In this document: positions 1-11,993 of the stretch, in pieces
Layout of the letters: each line of letters starts with the position of its first letter
Position numbering within the stretch: the stretch's first letter is position 1
DNA from: Drosophila miranda
Taxonomy: Eukaryota > Arthropoda > Insecta > Diptera > Drosophilidae
Assembly (NCBI RefSeq): GCF_003369915.1
Contig: NC_046674.1
Span: 744,001-808,000, forward strand
Reading direction: 5' to 3'
DNA length: 64,000 bases
Notes under the pieces: model-generated
Told to the model about the DNA's origin: nothing
What the model saw: only the letters and a program-made list of their open reading frames with translations
The model's database searches: none
Translations under genes and position numbers: made by a program

Positions 1-1273
1 TTGCTCCAAGGGCCGCTTTTCCTCTGCGACTCCGACTCTGTCAGCGGCAGCTGCCACAGCTCCGACTGGACTGGACTCCGACCTGCCTGGCCCCCGATCC
101 ACGCATTTCTTACAACATTTTTGCCGCGACTAGTTCCCAGCCAACACGATTCTGCCCCATCGCCCAACCCCACACTGCCCTCACCATCGCCCTCCCCCTC
201 GCTTGGATGACTGCTGCGGCTGCTGCTGCTGTTGTTGTTGTTGCATCAATTAAAGCTGCGCTTGATTTTTTAGATGCGTAGGGCGGACGACAGGTGCAAA
301 GTGCTACAACAGCTCAGCCCCAGCCCCATCCCCATCCTATCCCATCCCATCCACAGCCCCAATCCCCAACTCCCAGTGATTTGAATTTTTCCATGCGGTT
401 TCTTAGACTAGCAAAATTACAAGTATATATACTACTAGGAGGGGAAAAGAACAGGCTCCAGATGCAGTAAAACCTATAGGCAGGAACTCAGGCTGGGGCT
501 GGCTGTCGGACTGGGCCACAGGTGCAGCGGTAATGGCAGTGGTGGTGATGTTGGTGGTGGCAACAGCTGGGGAAAATCATTTGCAAACGCGTTAAGTGCA
601 TCACCGGATGGGCGGTGACGATCTCAGCATACAATGATATAGGCATCCATGATATGATTCAATGGATTTGGGCGCTGGGGGTATGCATGGCGCAATCCAA
701 ATTTAAAATTGTGTTCGAAACCAGCGGTGTTTCTATGATACAGTGCGCGGCCATGGTAAAACTGCGCAAAAACTAGCCGAATATCAATTTAGGCCCTTTT
801 TTAAGGACGTTATGGCCCTTTTTTATTTTTTCTATTCTAGTTCTTTACGGCGTCATAAATAATGTCATTTCCAAGGTTGGGTTCAATTATTATCACGAAT
901 TTTCAAAACACAATATTCCAGAATATTCCAATCTTTGGGTTAACTAAACGCAGTGGGAGAGATGCTTCCTTTTGTGCGTTGCACACAGGTAGGTCATGCG
1001 TAAAAGATGGGTTTGTGGGTCTGAGAAGAATTCATTCTTTCATTTTGTATGGCGGTATTTTTATTTTGACTGTACAAATTTTGCTGTTTTTGGGCTGTTG
1101 AAGGGAAAAAAAAAATTGTATAACTAATATGAGACTGAAACAGTGTGCAATTTCTTACTATGATTTGATTTGAATTGATGTGAATACAAATTAATTGCGA
1201 AATATACACAAAATGATGTCTCAAAAAAGATAATAGGCGAGCGTATACTACAAGTTGAATAAACGTACACATA
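1..1273. other. Non-coding DNA at left edge
   Basis: No convincing coding region is visible. The stretch has a CTG/TTG-rich run near 213-245, a C-rich array built on CCCATCC near 320-360, and AT-rich DNA from about 780 onward. The open frames here are short, lack family resemblance and look like chance. It lies downstream of the minus-strand gene that ends at 1594, so the right part may hold that gene's 3' untranslated region. Confidence 0.6.
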
Positions 1274-1587
1274 TAACAAAGCCTCAAAAAAAAATCATAT
1301 TATATATAGGAAAATATCCATGTATGTAAGTGGACGTGTGTTTTTAAGCCTACAAATTTCTTATTTTCTACGAAACTAATAACGTTAAAGATGCGATACT
1401 GGGCAAAAGAACAGACCGCGCTTTTTGTTGTAACAAAGCCTCAAAAAAAAATCATATTATATATAGGAAAATATCCATGTATGTAAGTGGACGTGTGTTT
1501 TTAAGCCTACAAATTTCTTATTTTCTACGAAACTAATAACGTTAAAGATGCGATACTGGGCAAAAGAACAGTCCGCGCTTTTTGTTG
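1274..1587. repeat. 157-bp perfect tandem duplication
   Basis: Two head-to-tail copies of a 157-base unit, 1274-1430 and 1431-1587. I see one mismatch, an A/T difference in the ACAG(A/T)CCGCG segment near the end of the unit. The second copy ends a few bases before the stop codon of the minus-strand gene at 1594, so both copies sit in that gene's likely 3' untranslated region. The near identity implies a recent event. Confidence 0.9.
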
Positions 1588-1593
1588 ATCATG

Positions 1594-3152
1594 CTATTGG
1601 TGACGGAGATTCTCTGCATTCCAGATCTTTTGCTCGGCCACCTGGAGGCTGTGAAGTAGCTGGTTAATAAGCGTCAACGCCTGAGAATTCCCCTGGCCAT
1701 CGGCGAAGTGTGCCACCTGTTCGAGGAGAAGCTGGACTGCTGGCAATTGAAGATACACTCTTGGGTGGGTACGAAGTAACTCAAGGGCTTTTGGTCTTTT
1801 GGCACAGCTCTGACCATTCTCTGGCGTTGTATCGCAATCTTTTCGCTTCCGATTGCCGGATGAGCTTGTGGAGCCTGGAGATTTGGCAGGTAGGCTCACA
1901 GGCCCATCAATTAATTGAGTGTTTTCAAATGGTGTCGGAATGTTACTATTTAGTAATAGGTCACTGCGTATTCTTATGGTGGGCCTAACTTGTGCCTTCT
2001 GAGGGACGATGGTGATCCTGTTTTCGCTGGGCTTCAGCTTTGATTGGTCAGTGAGGATGGTGGGTTTTTCCTGTGCCTTGTCAAAGGTGACTCTTATGGT
2101 GGTCTCATTTGGGGCCTTGTGAGGGGTGATGATGCTGTGTTCGCTGGACTTCAGTTTTGAATGGTCAGAGCGGACTTCAATGCTGTGTTCATCCTGGGCC
2201 TTGCCAACGGTGTCTCTTATAGTCGCCTTATCTTGTGTCTTTTGAGGGGTAATACTGATCTTGTCTTTGATACTGATATTCGATTTGTCCATGTGGAATC
2301 TTATTTTGGGTTCTTCATGTGTCTTACCAGTGGTGATCTGGTCTTGTTCGACTTTTTTCTTTTTTTCGTAAGTGCGAATTCTTAGGGAGGTTTCTTTTGG
2401 TGCCTTGTGAGGGGTGATGGTGATCCTGTCTTCGTTGGGTTTCAGTTTTGATTGATCAGTAAGAACTCGAGTGGTGGGCTCATCTTGTGCCTTGTCCGGG
2501 CTGAGCTTGTCTTGTTTAGCTTTCTGCTTCGATCGGATGGCTCTCGCCTTCGATCGACCCATCGATGTGTTTGAAGACTGCTTTATCGCAGTCTGGCTTA
2601 CTCTCTTAGCAATAATTTTGTTCTTAAGAGTCTCTAAGTCAAGCTTGCCATCCACGTGATCTGCATAGTCTTTTAAATCTATATCGCCCAGCTCGTCATC
2701 ATGGATGATTATCGGAGATTTCGACAGGCTGGATTCGCTGTCGAGTAAACTATCCAGACTTTCGCAAGTCTCTTCATCTTCATCTTCGTCGCTACAGAGG
2801 TCAACGATGATAGTCGAAGGTTTGTTTGTGGCTGCTTCGACTGATTCGGATGCTGGTTGCTCAGTTACACTGTTAGTCTGTTTCGATTCTGCTTTCGAAG
2901 AAGCTTCAGTCTCTCCATTTAGCCTCGATATCCAGTCACCTGCCCACGCCATGACGTTCTCGTAGGACGACGCGGGTAACTTTGTCTTCAGCTTTTCCTG
3001 GCATTTTCTGGACAAGAAGTGCCCATTCGGCCCTTCGCTGATCTTGAAGTGTTCGAATCCAGAGCTAAACAAATGCTTCCTGGAAGTACATATATGGATG
3101 GTATAGATTTAACATGATAGTCGAATATTACTTACAAAGTTGTTTTGCTCAT
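1594..3152 (-). CDS. Unrecognised nuclear-type protein with SUMO-interaction-like motifs and internal repeats
   Basis: Two exons: 3152-3136 and 3079-1594, with GTAAGT donor and TTCCAG acceptor. They join to 501 codons (500 aa) starting MSKTTLKHLFSSGFEH. I do not recognise the family. Residues 96-107 (IIVDLCSDEDED) have the hydrophobic core plus acidic tail of a SUMO-interacting motif, and a second similar stretch (SPIIIHDDELGDIDL) follows about 30 residues later. From about residue 190 to 390 runs a Lys/Thr-rich region of imperfect repeats built on DQSKLKP...ITITPHKAP or DKAQ. Basic clusters (KKKKK, NRKRK, KRPK) suggest nuclear localisation. The C-terminal 70 residues are Leu/Gln-rich and probably helical. 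Seen: splice signals and motifs. Inferred: nuclear, SUMO-linked role. The first exon is only 17 coding bases, so the start is likely but not certain. Confidence 0.72.
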
Positions 3153-3939
3153 CCCCTTGAAGGTCTGCATATTCTTCGTCTCCCGTATGCTCATAATCAA
3201 AACTATCTTTTAAGTGACGCTCAGCTGTGTCCTTAATTTAATCCCATACAACTACTGAATCCAAATTCTTCGACTTTTGGTGCCTCAACAGCAATGTGAT
3301 TAGAAATCGAACTTAACCCACTTAACCCCCCTCTATTTAAGCAGTTCAGCGACTTGAGGTAAATGGCTGTAAATGTTACTGAGTGTGACTTCTTCTTGTA
3401 GATCCATGCCATCTTTCCTCTGAACTTAAAAAAAACAATATCTTTCACCTGAACTGCGGTAAAATTATTACATTTTTGTTATTTTCGGTGAAATATTAAA
3501 AAAACCCCTTGGCATACAATGGGTTAATTGGGATTGGAATCCATATTCCTCGATTTTGATATTCCTTTGGATAATGCTAATTAACAAGAACTCTCAGCTG
3601 CGAATACATAATTTTATCCGATTGTCGAATCGATTTCCCTACAAGACTGCCTAATTTTAAGACCTCATTTCACTGGTTTCTTTATAAAGTAAGGTTTGAA
3701 CAAAATGTCACCCTGATGGGAATGCGAACAATAATGAATGAGCTGCCAACTTGGTTAAAATGCCCACTCGTGGCGTTATTTTAATGTTCGCCGTATCGAG
3801 AAACTCGATATTACGCTTTGCAGCACTGCCGCCAAGTATAGGGCGCGAAAACTACTCTCGTTTCAAAAATTTTAGCGACAGTATTGACAACTCGTAAAAT
3901 TGTTTTTTGATTATTAATTTAATTTTTTAATTATTAGAT
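3153..3939. other. Intergenic: promoter side of the 1.6-3.1 kb gene, 3' side of the MADF gene
   Basis: AT-rich DNA between two minus-strand genes. It should contain the 5' leader and promoter of the gene to the left and the 3' untranslated region of the MADF gene to the right. A short palindromic element, ATCGAGAAACTCGAT, lies near 3795. No TATA box, RNA gene or further coding segment could be supported. Confidence 0.5.
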
Positions 3940-4896
3940 CTACAAATGGTTTCCCACTGTGCTTGTTTCGCCACGGTTTATTCGCAAGTTGCCCATGCAG
4001 CCTTCAAAAAGAATATCGGCAATGGCTTTTCGTGCCAAGATTCTTTGCGTCGGTGCCATCTCTTCATACTGAACCGCCCAAGACTTGGCCAGCACCTCCG
4101 AGGCCTCGCTTAAAGCTGGATGGGCGTCTGTACCATTTGATCCTCTGCCCACAGTCAACGCCACGTTCGTGGAGACGTTGCGGTCCTTATAGTCGGATGT
4201 GTTAAAGCCACAAATTTCCGGTTTGACATCGCCGTCTCGTGTGAGCCTATCAGTATCCATGGGTTCCCCGTCATGCTCGATGATCTCTATTTTCGGACTC
4301 AGCAGCGAACTCTCCTCTGATTGTTGCACACCTTGATCTGGTAGATAGCTGGCTATTGTCTCCTTTGTTGGCCAGTCACTCACAGCATCCAATGGGTCTG
4401 ATGAGGCCTGAAAGGAAGCAATCCATTATAAAAAAAACTGCAGTTATCGTCTTATTTATTTTTCACTCACATCTTTTCCAAACTCAAACATCGTCTTTGG
4501 TTTTGTGGTCGCCGTTCCGCGAACTTTTCTGGTTCTGCCTTGTTGAAACGACTCCTGGGTCAGAAGGAATCCCATATAGTCGTAGAACCAAAGCGTGGGC
4601 TTGCACAGATCCGAATGAAATCCCAGTTCCTTTTGCTTCAGAATCCGCATCTGCTCGCGGCGGTAGTTCGTCCGGAAGATGTTGATGCGCCGCCCAACTT
4701 CAGTGCGCGTTGCATTCGGCTGGATCTCTCTTAGCTTCGTCTCCAGAAGCTCGTAGGCCTTGTTCCGCAGTTCTTTATTTCGGTAGTCGACATGGTTAGC
4801 GTCCCATAGCTGTGGCATTCCTTGATAGAGGGCCAAGAACTCGCGCCAAAACTGACGCTTGCCAGCGCTGAAGCGGTCAGGCAAAGACGTTGTCAT
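3940..4896 (-). CDS. MADF-BESS domain protein (putative transcription regulator)
   Basis: Two exons, 4896-4471 and 4407-3940, with GTGAGT donor and TTTCAG acceptor in phase 0, give 297 aa. Residues about 14-105 form a MADF domain, a Myb/SANT-like DNA-binding fold: FWREFLALYQGMPQLWD, then DY.NK..R..A, then RTNYRREQ, ending in the aromatic WFYDYMGFL. The second exon is acidic and ends with a BESS-like helix pair (residues about 255-285: WAVQYEEM..TQRILARKAIADIL). BESS motifs mediate self- and partner interaction in fly MADF proteins such as Adf-1 and Dip3. Likely nuclear and sequence-specific; target genes unknown. It neighbours other putative DNA-binding genes in this window. The ATG chosen is the first in frame and lies 13 codons before the domain. 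Confidence 0.85.
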
Positions 4897-6510
4897 CTTG
4901 GAACGAACAAATCAAACAGTAAACGAAAAATGCTACGAGAAGAGTAAGTCTTTATAGTCCTGGTGAGAATTCATTGTTTTTTAAATTTTAATCAAAAATA
5001 CAAGCAGGCATCAGCTGTTAACTGGGATGTCCACTCTTTTTCTGGAAAATCATCAAAATACCAACAACAAAAATGTAGTGCTGGAAAACACCAAGCACAC
5101 GGACAAAAAAAAACGAATTCACATCGACTTTTGTATTCATACCCTGGAATTAAATTCCGTTTTTGTGTGAGTGTTCTGGTTGTTGTTACAATCTTGAAAT
5201 CCGTTTTAAATATGAGTCGACGAAAACACCCTCGATGGACGAAACTGGACCGACCTCACGATTCAAGCACCAATCATGAACTGAGTCTCTGATGTAGACG
5301 AAAACAGCACCAGTGTGTGTGTGCCAGTGTTCGATTGAATGATTGATTAGTTTTCTGACGGCGTTGATTGTGTGGTGCATGTATGCGAGGGTTGGTTGTG
5401 CGCCATTCACACACATACATACATAGTTGCAATACATACAGAGCTAAGTCAATCAATCAACGACCGCGCATAGAGAACAGCCTCAGGTTTTGTGAACACG
5501 GCTGAAAATGCGCAATAATACAGATAGCCTGCATAAGCACAATTTGATTCTGAAATTTCACAATTTGTAAGAATTTTCCTTGCTAGTTAGCTTTACATAT
5601 TTGGCAAGGCGCCACCCTGTGTGCCTACCCTGTGGCCCTTGCAATGTCCCAACACTGATGCACGTGGATGTATGAATGTTTGTGGAGCACCTGCGGGGCG
5701 CAATTGTGGGCCGGAGAGCGCCGCCTGGCCAGATGCCAGTTTGGACCAGACGTCTGGCTAAGGGCAGACATGCGCACATCATTCACACAGATGAATCTCG
5801 CAATCATTCCGATTGCTTTGCCATTATTTTGTTGCCACTATTACTAGGTAGAGATTCAATCACGGAGACACAACATCTACATTGATGTGGATTGAATGAT
5901 TGACATGCCATATGCAAATGACCAACTTTACTCAAGCGTAATTGTGCATAAATATGTACATATGTACATATGTATACGTATGATTTCTTGACACGCACTC
6001 ACAGACAGCGCCCACCATTCTCACACGAACACATACTCAGATGCAATCAAAACAGATGTTTGGCTGTGTTGGGTTTGTGAGAGCGTGAGGGAGAGAACGA
6101 CCGCCCGGCCGGAACACCATCCATCCGCAGTTAAGGGCAGACCTGCGCACTGTCCATAAGGCGCGTATATTTAGCCGACTTTTTGTGCTGGCCATGAATA
6201 GGTGGCAATATACACATGTACACAATTACATATGTATGTACACATGCTTGAATCTATATATGCATGTATATAAATATATATATGTACGTATATGTATATA
6301 GGTAATATGGTAATACTCCATATCGAGATTATGACAATGACGCAAGGTATGTAATGATTTTGGTTTAGTGTATTTGGTTCGAGTACAAACTAGATCTACC
6401 TTACGGCTAGTGATTGAGTGCATCTTCGAGATGCCTGGCTACGAACTAATCTTAAGACTGGCTTGCTCTTTGGCTGAAGCATATTACGGTTCCCCTGATC
6501 CTGAATTATC
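4897..6510. other. Intergenic, AT-rich with CATATG/TACATA microsatellites
   Basis: Promoter side of the MADF gene and 3' side of the CENP-B-type gene. It contains tracts of ACATACATACAT (about 5410-5425), ATGTACATATGTACATATG (about 5950-5980) and alternating TATATA/TACATA (about 6228-6300). The short segment TAAGGGCAGAC(A/C)TGCGCAC occurs twice, near 5758 and near 6134, which suggests two diverged copies of an old repeat. No protein-coding segment is supported. Confidence 0.45.
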
Positions 6511-8300
6511 CTACGATGAGGCGTCGTCCACCTCCCGCATCAGCTCGTCGGCTCTGGTGATCAGGCCAATCAGACGATAGTTCCGCTTGTGGAGAGCGAA
6601 TTGCTCAAGTAGTTTCAGGTACTTTCGTGCATCGGCGCAGCTGATGACGTTCGTCCCGCTGGCGGATTGTCCGCCGTTGTTGTTGTCGTCGTAGTCCGGC
6701 GGTAGACGACGCTTGATGCCTTGGCGTGCGACTGACGGTGCCATGGTCAATGGTGGCATCGGCGGCAGCGTTGGAATCGCCTCCGGTGCCGGGCTCAGCC
6801 TGCGCTGGCGCATTTGCTCAATGTACTCCATTTCGTTCTCCACATTGGCAGCCAGAACCTCGGCCAGCGACGTTACACTGGATCGCCCTCCGTTGGCATC
6901 GTCTTCGAGTTCATCTTCTCCAAGCGGTTCCTCTTTGATGCGCACAACAGGTTCGGGCTCCGGTTCCGGCTCCGGATCAGGTTGGTCCTTTGATGGTGCC
7001 AGAGCCTCTGCTACCTCTTTATCTGTTTCTGTCTCCTCCTCCTCGGGGTCTTTGGGCTCCGCTTTGATGTCCTTTTCTTGCTTGATCTCGAGCATGGGTG
7101 CAGGCACTACTGGACCCTTCTCTGGCAGCTGTGGCTGCTGCGGCGACGGACGCTTCGTTATGCTCTGGGCCAATGTAGCCAGCGGTATAATGGTCATGGT
7201 CATTGGTTGTGCGCCACCGCCGGGAGGCTTTGCACCTGGTGGGAGAATGGGTGTGGCCAGCAGCACCTTCTGCGACGTTCCGGGCGGTGTATTGGTGTTG
7301 AGTGGCAGAGGCACCCTGACCAACTGAGGCAGTGGGTGGACGGCACGCGCCAGATTCAGTTCGCTCAGCGATGGCTTCACATCCTCCTCCTCCTCCTGCT
7401 CCTCTCGCTCACTAATGTCGCCGCCATCCACATCGACCTCATCGTCCTCCTCGCCAGCATGACTGCTGAACGTACTGGGAAGGCTCACTTCCCCGTCGTC
7501 CTGCTCCTCCTCCTCTTCGTTCTGCTGGTTGGTGCTGTCCTCGGGCATACACTCGGACCTTACGTCCTTCACAATGTCCTTGATCTGGACCGAGTGACTC
7601 TGGGTGTAGCCGATCTTCAGAAGCTTTGTGTCATTGTTGTCGATGCCGTAGGTACTGCGGAACTTGTCGCACCACTCCTGGTGGGGGAAGAAGTGTGCCA
7701 GCCCCATGGAGCTCTTGAACTGCAGCGCCATCTTCTGAATGAGGCCGTCGGATATGATAAAGTCCTTGTAGTACATCATGCGCCGAATCCAGTCGTACAC
7801 AGCCTTGCCCAGCATCGAAACTCTCACCGTCTTCGTCTCCATCGTGCGTGCATCCTGGGTGCGCCGCGTCCGCTGCTCCCAAGCGTTCATAATTTCCTGA
7901 CGCTGCTGCACAATGCGCTTGATCTGGTCCGGACTGCAGTTAAACAGCCGGCCCACGTGCTTGTAGACCGGCAGACGATCGTACTCCCGCAGGGCGGCCA
8001 CCTTCTCGTTGAGAGCGAGGACGTTCTTGCGCTTGATGCGGTTGTCGAAGGCCACCTTTTCGGCTGGAGATAGCATAGGCGTCGGGGTGAATGACCTCGG
8101 ACTGAGCGTCGGCCCTTTGGGCCTCACGACGGCATCCACGTCGATTACCTGGGGACAACGAATCGCATGAACTGAGGGCCGCAATCAGGGCATCATTATC
8201 GACTCACCTTGTCCTTCTTGTCATCCTTTCTGGAGGCCTGTGCCTGTGCCGCCTGGTTCCTTTGCTCCCTTTCCTTTCTGCGTTTTTCCCGTATCCGCAT
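6511..8300 (-). CDS. CENP-B-type HTH DNA-binding protein, family member 1
   Basis: Two exons, 8300-8208 and 8148-6511, joined at GTGAGT...CCCCAG, encode 576 aa. The first exon is a highly charged helix (MRIREKRRKEREQRNQ). Residues about 72-120 match the N-terminal CENP-B/psq helix-turn-helix (KVAALREYDRLPVYKHVGRL followed by FNCSPDQIKRIV). Residues about 139-202 match the second CENP-B-type HTH (GKAVYDWIRRM...W.DKFRSTYGI). The middle is acidic (long Glu/Asp runs) and Pro-rich, with IKQEKDIK and RIKEEPL, which fit the psi-K-x-E sumoylation pattern. The last 42 residues carry LKLLEQFALHKRNYRLIGLI, shared with the genes at 16.6 and 39.0 kb. Such domains descend from pogo/Tc5-type transposases; here the catalytic DDE part is absent. 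Likely a nuclear DNA-binding factor; targets unknown. Confidence 0.85.
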
Positions 8301-9117
8301 TTTGTTGCTGCTTTAGCTCCGCCTCTGGCGAATGTGGCAAGACACAATTTACAGTTGTTTTGCTGCGCCCACTCACCCTCTATTGCTCTCTCACAGACAC
8401 ATCCAAGCGCTATGTATGTGAGTGTAGCGCGAGTGTGTGTGTGCTTTGATGGATGGTGGCTACGATTATGCGCGTTGACTGCTTGAAAACGTCGCCAGCG
8501 ACACTTTTCTTTCCGATTTATTTCATTTTCCGCCTCGAATTCACCTGAAATTTTCAATAACCTTTCGTCTGGCCACCAACCAAGTGCAGTGCGCTGTCGA
8601 TTATAGTATTCTATGGTTTTTCAACGACGCTCAGCTGCACGCACCGCGCTGTGTTGGTTGTGTTGTGTCGACTAGAACGGTTAATATAAAAATAGCTGCT
8701 TTGTGCCTTTGGCCGCGGTGTACGTTGCTCTGTTCTCTGGCGAATGCGCAGCGTGGCGGCCGCAGTCGAGAGAGTGAGAGCGCGTTGGTTCTGCGCCGGC
8801 CTGTGTTTTGCTGATAAGCGTGCAGTAACTGATACAAAGAGTGTGAGAGGCTAGAGAGAACGAAGCAAAGCCAGAAAGCAGCTATGCGGAGAGAGGGTTG
8901 GAAAACTACACTTACGGCGCGAGATGGTCGTCGTGTATGTGTGTGCGAGCGAGTGTGAGTGTGGCTTCTGCGCATGCGACAACTTTACTGTTAGTTCATC
9001 TGATCGCAGAAAATTCAATAAGCGCTGCCTAGCGCAAAATCGAACTTAATTGATAATTTTACTCAACGAACCAAACCGAGTTTTGTATGGTTTTGTTTTA
9101 AAACAAAAGTCGAACAA
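8301..9117. other. Promoter-side intergenic DNA rich in GAGA/TGTG repeats
   Basis: Upstream of the CENP-B-type gene that starts at 8300. From 8580 to 8990 it carries many GAGAG and GTGTGAG runs, the kind of DNA bound by GAGA factor in fly promoters. That is an inference; no TATA box is obvious. No coding exon is supported. Confidence 0.4.
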
Positions 9118-9374
9118 AATTGTCTTCTTGTGCCTTATATTTTATTTGTACAGGTGCAACTATTAGGCGTTTAAGGTGCATATCTACATATGTATGTATA
9201 GTTAAACGGCTAAGAATTCTGTACACCAAATTTGGTTGCTCTAACTTTTGATGCTGGTCCACAATATGTACATACATACATACATATACTTTATGGGGTT
9301 GGAAACGTGTCCTTCTGGATGTTACACGTGGATCTAAGATACAGCTATGCTCTTGAGTATCGGGTATAAATAAC
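9118..9374. mobile_element. INE-1/DINE-1 (Helentron-derived) fragment
   Basis: The segment reads like an internally shortened INE-1/DINE-1 repeat. CCAAATTTGGTTGCTCTAAC near 9226 is followed by a TACATA run, then ACTTTATGGGGTTGGAAACG near 9289, TCCTTCTGGATGTTACA and GAGTATCGGGTATAAATA at the end. This order matches the 3' half of INE-1-type non-autonomous rolling-circle elements that are abundant in Drosophila, recalled from memory. It lies between the carboxypeptidase 3' end and the CENP-B gene promoter. No coding capacity. Confidence 0.65.
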
Positions 9375-9499
9375 ATTTTTGGTAATTAATAGATTATTTA
9401 AAAAAATTTTTCAAATTGAATTGCAAAATTCACGACAAACAAAAAACGCCCTGCATCTGATATAATCGTTGTTTTTATTGACACACGCTCACTAAATGG

Positions 9500-11547
9500 C
9501 TAACCAAAGTTGGTAAATTTACGCAGAACGTAGGACATGGCAGCCGGGTTATCGGCGGGCACCATGTGTCCGGCCCGGTTCACCCAGAACATGCTGAAGT
9601 TGCCGGCCGTCTTCTCATAGCCCTCGAGGACACGGTCCACGGTGATGCCTACGCGGGGAGCAGCCAGGTAGGCCGCCTTGTCCGTCCACTCCATGTCGGC
9701 AATCCAGTTGATAGCGCCTGGGGTGGCACAGATCAGGTCCAGGCCGCCGGAGAACACACCCACCCTGACGGTGGTGTTGCTCAGCAGTTCACCCACTGAA
9801 AACAGGAGGGCTCCGCTGTATCAGAGTGATCTGGACCCGGGCACAGACAAGAGTTATCACTTACCAATGTGGACGGCAGGCTTCATGAAATCACCCATTA
9901 GAGCGGAGAAGGTTGCGCTGCTCTGTGCGCCCCACTTGACCCCGGTGGTGATGTTGAGGGCCTTGGTAACGGGGCCCTGCATCAGCTCCTGAAGAAGCTT
10001 ATCCCGATCCTCGTCAATGTCGTAGTGCACCAAGGTGCGGTACATGAGCTCTGCCAGAAGAAATGATTGAAAAAGTCTTTTGCGTTGACCATGTTTCATG
10101 AACCTACCCTCTTGACTCATGGCCAACGACCTCAGAACATACTGATCGCCAAGTGTCGGTGTCTCCACATTGTAGAAGTCGACGCCCTTCGACTCACGAA
10201 GCACCACCGACTGCGTGGAGCTCCACTGAAGTGTGGCCAGGGTCCACATCTCCCGGTCTACATATTTCTTGGTCGATGAGGCAGAAGACGCGATCTTGTC
10301 ATGGCCATCCTGGTCAACAATCCCCAGCTGAAGGAGGAACGGAGCCCAGGAGAGGACGGAATCGATTGGCGATGTCCACGGATCACCTAATCCGACCGAC
10401 ACCAAGTTGCTCTCGATCTCACCGCGCTGGATGGCATAGTACAACTCCAGGGCGAACTCTGGGGCCATCTTTCCGCCATAGCTCTCGCAGAAGATGTGCA
10501 GAGGCACCGCCTTGAACTCCGGATGATTATCATAAAAGCCCTTCATCAGCTCCACCAGATCCAGGGCGATCTGCTTGTTCGTCGTCGTATAGTACGCTGA
10601 GCTGTCGACGTAGCTGAAGCCGCTACCCACGGGATTGTCTATGAACATCACATTCATGTCCTTGGCCCAGTTCCAATCGCGGTAGCTGCCGTCAAGCTTC
10701 AGTGGTCCCAGCTCCTCGAAGTTGCCATAGCCCGTGGACGAGGCACCCGGTCCGCCTTGCAGCCAAATAGCCAGGGGACGTTCCGTGTAGTTGGATACAT
10801 TGGCCGTGGTGTAGTAGAGCCAGTAGAACATATGGGCACCCGTTCGCACATCAATGAATCCCCAATCCTGTTCTCCGGGTCCATATCCTTGACGGGCTGG
10901 GAATCGAGGTAGGGGATTTTTTAGTGCGGTCTATAGTCGATCAATTTTAAGCAATATTTCAATAATTCCCTATATTTTGGAAGTGAGTAAATACCTTTTA
11001 TAGACGGTACATTTTGTATTAACGAAAGAACAGACGGCTTTCATTAATGCTAAAACCTGGGTACTTGGTGGTGGGGTGGATACTTGAAGACTAGTCAATA
11101 ATCTTAATATATAAATTAAAACTAAAATTATAAGATAGAACACTCATGTTCATTAGAACACTTGACTCTAATCGGGCACAAGAACGTTTCATGCCCCAAT
11201 TAAGGAACCTCAAGCATCCACTCGTCGTTCACGATAAGCTAATTATGATTGAATCCCAAGAATACTTCATACATATTTCACATTTCTATTCCTTCGACGC
11301 TTCATCTGTGCAACGCACAAACTTGAGGTGGTCAATTCTGCTCTTCCTATCATACACAACAAAAAAAAGAGTTTTTTTGGGTTGGATAACTTTCTCGTTC
11401 ATTAACACCTAATGCGGTATTTCTGATCGGAATACAAAGTGTTTCTGGCTCCAATCCAATCAATTGGGGGCGACACTCACCGTTGACAGAGCCGCAGCTG
11501 AAGAGCGCCAGACAAAGCGCGACAGCGGTGATAAGAAGACGAGCCAT
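9500..11547 (-). CDS. Secreted serine carboxypeptidase, tandem copy 1 (S10 family, SCPEP1-like)
   Basis: Four exons: 11547-11481, 10896-10108, 10050-9865, 9795-9500. Together they give 445 aa with normal GT-AG introns. Exon 1 is nearly all signal peptide (MARLLITAVALCLALFSCGS). The mature protein has WLQGGPGASSTGYGNFEELG (substrate and oxyanion-hole region), catalytic Ser in CESYGGKMAPE, Asp in FSGGLDLICATPG and His in NRAGHMVPADNP, so the triad is complete. The pattern fits the retinoid-inducible serine carboxypeptidase branch, which removes C-terminal residues in secretory or lysosomal compartments. The neighbour at 12.0-13.5 kb has the same exon layout (the last two exons are the same length), so the pair arose by tandem duplication. 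The first intron here is about 580 bases, against about 60 in the neighbour. Confidence 0.93.
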
Positions 11548-11993
11548 GGTTGAGCTGCACTAGTTTTCTCTTTAGCTCGAAGTTTGAAGTACCTTTGAAG
11601 CCCAACCGATCGCTTGGCAGTTCGACTACTGTCTGATCGCTGGCCAGGCCACGACCAACGAAAGTAGCCAACACAACACGCAGACGGCACGGCACTCATA
11701 TCTGTTTGAACAGAGTTTGTAATCTAGAAGTGGGGGAGGCATGCGGCCGGCTATCACTATTTATGGCCCTTAGAAGCGATGGCGATGGCAATGACGCTTA
11801 CTGACTTATTGGCAATTATCTCCATGACATTTTTTAGTTTTGGCAAATCTTTGTCACTAAATTTGTAAAAGCCTTTAAGCGCACATCATAATTATCTAGA
11901 CAGAACCGAAATTGGGTTTAACACAGCATTTTTCTTTGTTGAACTTTATTTATGAACAAATGTATGGTACGTATCTGTTCTGCTCGGTCTGCT
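11548..11993. other. Intergenic between the two carboxypeptidase genes
   Basis: Holds the promoter and 5' leader of carboxypeptidase copy 1 and the 3' end of copy 2. A TTTATTT tract (minus-strand AAATAAA) near 11945-11952, about 40 bases past the stop of copy 2, is a plausible polyadenylation signal. Nothing else could be supported. Confidence 0.4.

Noticed and set aside
1-210. Open frame at the window edge
   Set aside because: Ser/Pro-rich low complexity, no ATG at its start and no family pattern.
7078-8073. 331-residue plus-strand open frame
   Set aside because: It is the antisense shadow of the CENP-B-type gene. Its composition follows from that gene's codons.
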